Shown piece by piece: positions 7,439 to 10,757 of a stretch of 10,757 nt of DNA. The notes beneath the pieces are model-generated. The model made no database searches and was not told where the DNA came from. It was given only the letters and a program-made list of their open reading frames with translations. The translations under genes and the position numbers were made by a program. The stretch comes from Gammaproteobacteria bacterium (lineage in GTDB: Bacteria; Pseudomonadota; Gammaproteobacteria; Granulosicoccales; Granulosicoccaceae): positions 1-10,757 of the forward strand of contig JAHQVR010000289.1 of assembly GCA_019634245.1 (NCBI GenBank), written 5' to 3'. The stretch's first letter is position 1. Every line of letters starts with the position of its first letter.

Positions 7439-7463
7439 GTTCGACATTCAACACAGGTTGATA

Positions 7464-8759
7464 CTACTTGTAGGTATCGCTAAACCTCTTCAGCAGTTCG
7501 TTAGATTCTTTTTCCATAGCTGCAAACGCCTCATCAACGCTAGCCGATCCAGAAAAAATATCATCATAGTGCTTGTACATTACGTCACGAATTTGTACGT
7601 AATACCCGAGTCGATAGCCCTTAGTCCATTCACCGCCGGGTTGGCTCAATTGTAGTATGCCAATTTCAGCATCTGGTGTGGACTCATAGTAGCCTTCTTC
7701 TTTGGCAGAATCATAGGCAGACTGGGTTATTGGTACATAGCCGGTTTCTTTGTGCCAGAACACTTGGTTCTCATTGGCTGTCATATAGGCAAAAAAGTCA
7801 GCGACCGCTTCGTACTCTTCATCGCTATGACCTGACATCGCAAACAAGGCCGCCCCACCAATAAAGGTACCTTTGGGCTCATCGATAATGCTTTCCCAAT
7901 ACGGAAGAAAGGTTGCACCAAACTCAAATTCGGCCGACTTTGTTAAACCGCCGAAAGAGCCTGAAGAACCCAACCACATAGCCACTTCCTGCTGAACGAA
8001 GGCATCTTGATTATCACCCCAAGCCCGACCGTAAAATCCGTAATAGCCAGCATCCAGCCACTCCTTGACCTTACCCCAATGCATTTTCATATGATCATTG
8101 TTGTAAAGAATCTCTACGTCGGTGGAGTCATAGCCATTGTTGCCCGTGGCTAATTGAATGTTGTGCCGGCTATGGAAGTTTTCTGAAAAAATCCATGGGC
8201 TATGGCTTTGAGCCAGTGCTGTAAAGCCAGCCTCTTTAAGTTTAGGCGCCATCGCTTCGAACTCTTCCCAAGTTTTTGGCGGTGCGTCCAAACCAGCCTT
8301 TGCAAAGGCATCTTTGTTGTAATACAACAGCGGCGTGGATGAATTAAACGGTAGACCAATCATATTCCCTTCTGAATCGGCGTAAAAATACCGAACACCC
8401 GGGATATAGTCTTCGATATTAAAATCTTCCATCAACTCTGCGACAGGTACAGTAGCGCCTTTGGCATTGATGATGGTGGCGGCGCCTGCATCAAAAATCT
8501 GAATGATATGCGGCTGTTCTTTAGCACGAAACGCAGCAATACCCGCAGTCATCGTGTCTTCATAACCACCCTTATAGGTGGGCACAACAACCACATCGGA
8601 TTGGCTGGCATTATATTTTTCGGCGATCTCGTTAACTACCTCTCCGAGCCTTCCCCCCATGGCATGCCACCATTGGATTTCTGTGGCAGCCAGGCTTGGC
8701 CCGCTTGCTATTAAACTGCCAGTCAATAGGGCAGCGGTAAAAACTGCTTTGAGTTTCAT
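7464..8759 (-). CDS. ugpB: Periplasmic glycerol-3-phosphate-binding protein UgpB
   Basis: Soluble periplasmic receptor that delivers glycerol-3-phosphate, or glycerophosphodiesters, to UgpAE. 431 residues with a signal peptide (MKLKAVF, hydrophobic core, cleavage near SLAA at 22-25). Strong match to remembered E. coli UgpB: PTYKGGYED, AGIAAFR, PFNSSTPLLYYNKDAF, PPKTW, GSSGS, IGGAALF, KETGYVPIT and RLGYYVQIRDV. Ligand-contact positions known from the E. coli structure (Tyr65, Ser144, Trp169, Ser270, Gly307, Tyr346, Arg397) appear conserved, but Glu89 is replaced by aspartate in QIFDAG; mycobacterial UgpB, which prefers glycerophosphocholine, also has aspartate there as I recall. AGAGGA precedes the ATG. 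It is first in the operon, followed by an attenuator hairpin. Confidence 0.95.
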   Translation of the reverse strand: MKLKAVFTAALLTGSLIASGPSLAATEIQWWHAMGGRLGEVVNEIAEKYNASQSDVVVVPTYKGGYEDTMTAGIAAFRAKEQPHIIQIFDAGAATIINAKGATVPVAELMEDFNIEDYIPGVRYFYADSEGNMIGLPFNSSTPLLYYNKDAFAKAGLDAPPKTWEEFEAMAPKLKEAGFTALAQSHSPWIFSENFHSRHNIQLATGNNGYDSTDVEILYNNDHMKMHWGKVKEWLDAGYYGFYGRAWGDNQDAFVQQEVAMWLGSSGSFGGLTKSAEFEFGATFLPYWESIIDEPKGTFIGGAALFAMSGHSDEEYEAVADFFAYMTANENQVFWHKETGYVPITQSAYDSAKEEGYYESTPDAEIGILQLSQPGGEWTKGYRLGYYVQIRDVMYKHYDDIFSGSASVDEAFAAMEKESNELLKRFSDTYK

Positions 8760-8794
8760 TGCTATTTCCTCTTCCGAACGATTAAGCGGTATAG

Positions 8795-8826
8795 GTTATA
8801 AAAATAATATGTCCTGCTTATGACGG
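8795..8826 (-). promoter_or_regulatory. Candidate Pho-box promoter of ugpB
   Basis: Minus strand CCGTCATAAGCAGGACAT (8826-8809) resembles a Pho box (CTGTCAT, 4-bp spacer, CTGTCAC): the first half matches 6 of 7, the second about 4 of 7. Eight bases downstream is a -10-like TATAAC (8800-8795), with TATACC slightly further on. PhoB-activated promoters place the box at about the -35 position, and ugp is a classic Pho regulon operon in E. coli. The transcript would start about 30 nt before the ATG. The second half-site is weak, so this is a candidate only. Confidence 0.4.
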
Positions 8827-8883
8827 TACAAACGAAATGACGGTACAAACGAAATGACGGTACAAACGAAATGACGGTACAAA
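8821..8883 (-). repeat. 17-bp tandem repeat upstream of ugpB, 3.7 copies
   Basis: Three perfect copies of plus-strand TGACGGTACAAACGAAA (8821-8837, 8838-8854, 8855-8871) are followed by a 12-base partial copy (8872-8883). On the minus strand each unit contains CCGTCAT, one base off the PhoB half-site CTGTCAT; the copy nearest ugpB forms the first half of the candidate Pho box. The period is 17 bp, not the 11 bp of standard Pho boxes, so the array may bind another regulator or be a slippage-generated repeat. It lies 62-124 bp before the ugpB start. Confidence 0.9.
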
Positions 8884-8994
8884 AACGTAAGCATGGTACC
8901 CAGTGAAATTTACACGGAATCGTGCTCAAGTTGAACCCTTTATTTTTGCTTCCACATTCGAGATTAAAAACCAATGAGTTAGTGAGACATTTTG

Positions 8995-10209
8995 TCAATT
9001 CACTCCAACACAATTGGCGTAAAATGTTGAAGTGGCTGGCCAATCGCTAAACACTCCGTTAACGCCAATCTCCTGTGTTAGCACATCAAGCACACGCAAC
9101 ACATCACTATCCTTAGTGATAGCGGGCTTGACGGTCTGGAAGTACCAGCCACCGCCTCCGCCCAATGGACCGGAACGCTCCAACGTCCACGCAATCAAAT
9201 TTAAACCCTCAGTTTTCGCACTTTTGGCATAGTCAGAAGCAATTAAGTTCTTTTCTTTATCAAGAGTCATCAGCATCCACAACGGAGGCGCTAAATGGGT
9301 GACACCCATTGCGCGAAGTTCAGCCATGCTGGGCTTCCAGGTGTCTGCATTGTCTATATCGAAACTTCGATCTCGGTAGCGACCATCCAGCCATGTGGCT
9401 TGCCGCCCAAAATCTGGTGATTCTTCCAACCAAAACAACACATCATCCAAATTGAAACTCTGTAAGACCACATCACCCGGATCTACACCAGCCTCCAAAT
9501 ACTCCGCCACCAGGGCTTTCGCATACTGCTGCTGGGTAAAGTCACCTTCAAAGGGCATGTCGACGCTGGCGGCCTTCAATTCAGGAATCATTTTTACCCC
9601 TAAAGACTGAAACAACTCTATGCTCTCCTTGTGCGTCATCAACGTACCGGTAGCCGCTTTTATCTCCGGTCGGTGTTTGGGTACCGCCGCCAAATACTCT
9701 TCAACCGTTTTCGCTTTCTTGTCGCCAGCATCCATTCGCCCCTGCAGGCTTTTAAATTCCTTGAGAGTAATATCACTGGTGCAGCACTTAACATCACTAA
9801 AGGGTGTGCCACTACTAAAGTCAGGCGGTGAAGAGCACTTCTCAGCCAAGGGAGTATTTAAAATATTGGTTGTGGTGTGCAGATCACATTGCGAGTGCCG
9901 ACACACCAATTCCCTATCTTTAGTAAATGTCACATCGCATTCAACATATCCGGCGCCCATAGAGGCCGCCGCAACATAACCTTCCCTTGTGTGTTCTGCG
10001 TAGCCCAATGGCGCCCCCCTATGACTGATGGAAAAAACATTTTTCTCCAATGGGTCTCCCAGACAGGCCTGCAATTGCGTTTGCAATGGGCCGGGTGTCA
10101 AACCATCCACTAGCGTCTGGTTGCGTTCGTCTAAAACAGACGACCATGCATTGAATGCTGCTAAAAATACGACGACTCCCGCCAGGAACTGCATTGATGG
10201 TTGTTTCAT
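8995..10209 (-). CDS. Secreted glycerophosphodiester phosphodiesterase
   Basis: Metal-dependent hydrolase expected to cut glycerophosphodiesters such as glycerophosphocholine into glycerol-3-phosphate and an alcohol in the periplasm. 404 residues. The N-terminus has a hydrophobic segment at about 7-21, consistent with a signal peptide ending near AWSS. Catalytic signatures of the GDPD TIM barrel are seen: [14 protein letters not shown] (His63, Arg64), [10 protein letters not shown] (Glu90, Asp92), CRHSQCDL (His105), PELKA (Glu210) and the C-terminal GVFSDWPA. It has eight cysteines, six of them between 91 and 143 or nearby, suggesting disulfides in an exported protein. It differs from E. coli GlpQ in its inserts, so no symbol is given. 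GAGG precedes the ATG. It is codirectional with ugpB 235 bp downstream, a fitting source of substrate for the importer. Confidence 0.9.
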   Translation of the reverse strand: MKQPSMQFLAGVVVFLAAFNAWSSVLDERNQTLVDGLTPGPLQTQLQACLGDPLEKNVFSISHRGAPLGYAEHTREGYVAAASMGAGYVECDVTFTKDRELVCRHSQCDLHTTTNILNTPLAEKCSSPPDFSSGTPFSDVKCCTSDITLKEFKSLQGRMDAGDKKAKTVEEYLAAVPKHRPEIKAATGTLMTHKESIELFQSLGVKMIPELKAASVDMPFEGDFTQQQYAKALVAEYLEAGVDPGDVVLQSFNLDDVLFWLEESPDFGRQATWLDGRYRDRSFDIDNADTWKPSMAELRAMGVTHLAPPLWMLMTLDKEKNLIASDYAKSAKTEGLNLIAWTLERSGPLGGGGGWYFQTVKPAITKDSDVLRVLDVLTQEIGVNGVFSDWPATSTFYANCVGVN

Positions 10210-10232
10210 ATTCAGACCTCATATAGTTGAGC

Positions 10233-10259
10233 AAAAAAAAGCCCGCAATTAATGCGGGC
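10233..10259 (-). terminator. Intrinsic terminator after rpsJ
   Basis: GCCCGCA and TGCGGGC (10259-10253 and 10247-10241 on the minus strand) form a perfect 7-bp GC-rich stem with loop TTAAT, followed by eight T residues (10240-10233). A shorter T-run on the plus strand allows weak two-way action. It closes the tuf-rpsJ transcript 31 nt after the rpsJ stop and ends only 23 nt before the phosphodiesterase ATG. Confidence 0.9.
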
Positions 10260-10290
10260 CTTTTGAACGTCTTAACACAGCGTTTGGTTA

Positions 10291-10608
10291 TCAGCTGAGC
10301 TTGATTTGAACATCCACTCCAGCGGCCAAATCAAGCTTCATTAGCGCATCCACCGTTTTCTCTGTTGGATCGACAATATCCATCAAACGTTTGTGCGTGC
10401 GAATTTCATATTGGTCTCGCGCGTCCTTGTTCACATGTGGTGAAGTCAGGATGGTGAAGCGTTCTTTTTTCGTTGGCAAAGGAATGGGACCCAGAACTCG
10501 AGCGCCAGTGCGCTTGGCGGTTTCTAGGATTTCCTTCGCAGAACGGTCGATCAATCGATGATCAAACGCTTTTAAACGAATTCGGATAGTTTGACTGGAT
10601 GCGGCCAT
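10291..10608 (-). CDS. rpsJ: 30S ribosomal protein S10 (NusE)
   Basis: Small-subunit protein that also acts as transcription elongation factor NusE. 105 residues (E. coli 103). Seen: [14 protein letters not shown], the [29 protein letters not shown] loop in parts and [10 protein letters not shown]. It starts 8 nt after the tuf stop, with a weak GAGTAAG ribosome binding site overlapping that stop, so translation is probably coupled to tuf. There is thus no separate S10 leader as in E. coli. A terminator follows, and rplC, its usual neighbour, is about 9 kb away. Confidence 0.97.
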   Translation of the reverse strand: MAASSQTIRIRLKAFDHRLIDRSAKEILETAKRTGARVLGPIPLPTKKERFTILTSPHVNKDARDQYEIRTHKRLMDIVDPTEKTVDALMKLDLAAGVDVQIKLS

Positions 10609-10616
10609 AGTTTTAC

Positions 10617-10757
10617 TTACTCAATAATCTTGGAAACAACGCCCGCACCCACTGTGCGTCCGCCTTCTCGTATCGCAAATCGCAACCCATCTTCCATCGC
10701 GATCGGGTTGATCAACGTCACCTCTATCTTCACGTTATCTCCCGGCATCACCATCTC
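10617..10757 (-). CDS. tuf: Elongation factor Tu, 3' end only
   Basis: GTPase that delivers aminoacyl-tRNA to the ribosome. The last 46 codons and the TAA stop are present; the rest lies beyond the window. The visible C-terminal segment [31 protein letters not shown], then [13 protein letters not shown] is the domain 3 end of bacterial EF-Tu. Position before rpsJ is that of the str operon copy of tuf. Confidence 0.97.
   Translation of the reverse strand, partial: EMVMPGDNVKIEVTLINPIAMEDGLRFAIREGGRTVGAGVVSKIIE

Noticed and set aside
8821..8883. CRISPR array or plasmid-type iterons
   Set aside because: Units are contiguous with no spacers, only 17 bp long, with no cas, rep or partition genes nearby.
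8762..9043. Minus-strand open frame of 93 codons across the GDPD-ugpB gap
   Set aside because: It overlaps the phosphodiesterase end and reads through the 17-bp repeats; composition looks random and there is no plausible start signal.
1..10757. Novel defence system or mobile island in the insert
   Set aside because: Every sizeable gene between rpsJ and rplC belongs to a known uptake family; no nuclease, toxin, integrase, transposase or attachment-site repeat was seen.

Overview
The window looks like chromosomal DNA of a gammaproteobacterium. The tuf-rpsJ junction and the rplC-rplD pair are arranged as in the str/S10 ribosomal clusters, and the Ugp proteins resemble their Escherichia coli counterparts along their whole length. 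Genus cannot be judged from the sequence alone. Every gene I can support lies on the minus strand, so transcription runs from high to low coordinates. No transposase, integrase, tRNA, rRNA or CRISPR array was seen.

Layout in the direction of transcription: (1) the 3' end of tuf (EF-Tu) followed at once by rpsJ (ribosomal protein S10) and a strong intrinsic terminator (10233-10757). (2) A phosphorus block: a secreted glycerophosphodiester phosphodiesterase (8995-10209), then a ugp-type ABC importer operon in the order ugpB, ugpA, ugpE, ugpC plus a second ugpE-like permease (3605-8759). A 17-bp tandem repeat and a Pho-box-like promoter precede ugpB, and a terminator hairpin (likely attenuator) separates ugpB from ugpA. 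(3) A nitrogen block: glnK-amtB (1674-3288), preceded by two NtrC-type sites spaced 32 bp apart and closed by a terminator at about 1600. (4) The ribosomal run resumes with rplC and rplD (1-1245), behind a probable promoter of its own and a structured leader of about 160 nt.

The genes make biological sense as scavenging modules. The phosphodiesterase would release glycerol-3-phosphate from phospholipid head-group diesters in the periplasm. UgpB would bind glycerol-3-phosphate or the intact diester, and UgpA/UgpE with the UgpC ATPase would import it. GlnK would sense nitrogen and energy status and gate the AmtB ammonium channel.

The main oddity is position. About 9 kb of phosphorus and nitrogen uptake genes sit exactly between rpsJ and rplC, genes that are normally adjacent and cotranscribed. 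This leaves rpsJ in the tuf transcript and rplC as the apparent first gene of the remaining S10 operon. Secondary oddities are a duplicated permease subunit, loss of the conserved EAA-loop glycine in UgpA, and the CCGTCAT-containing repeat array upstream of ugpB.
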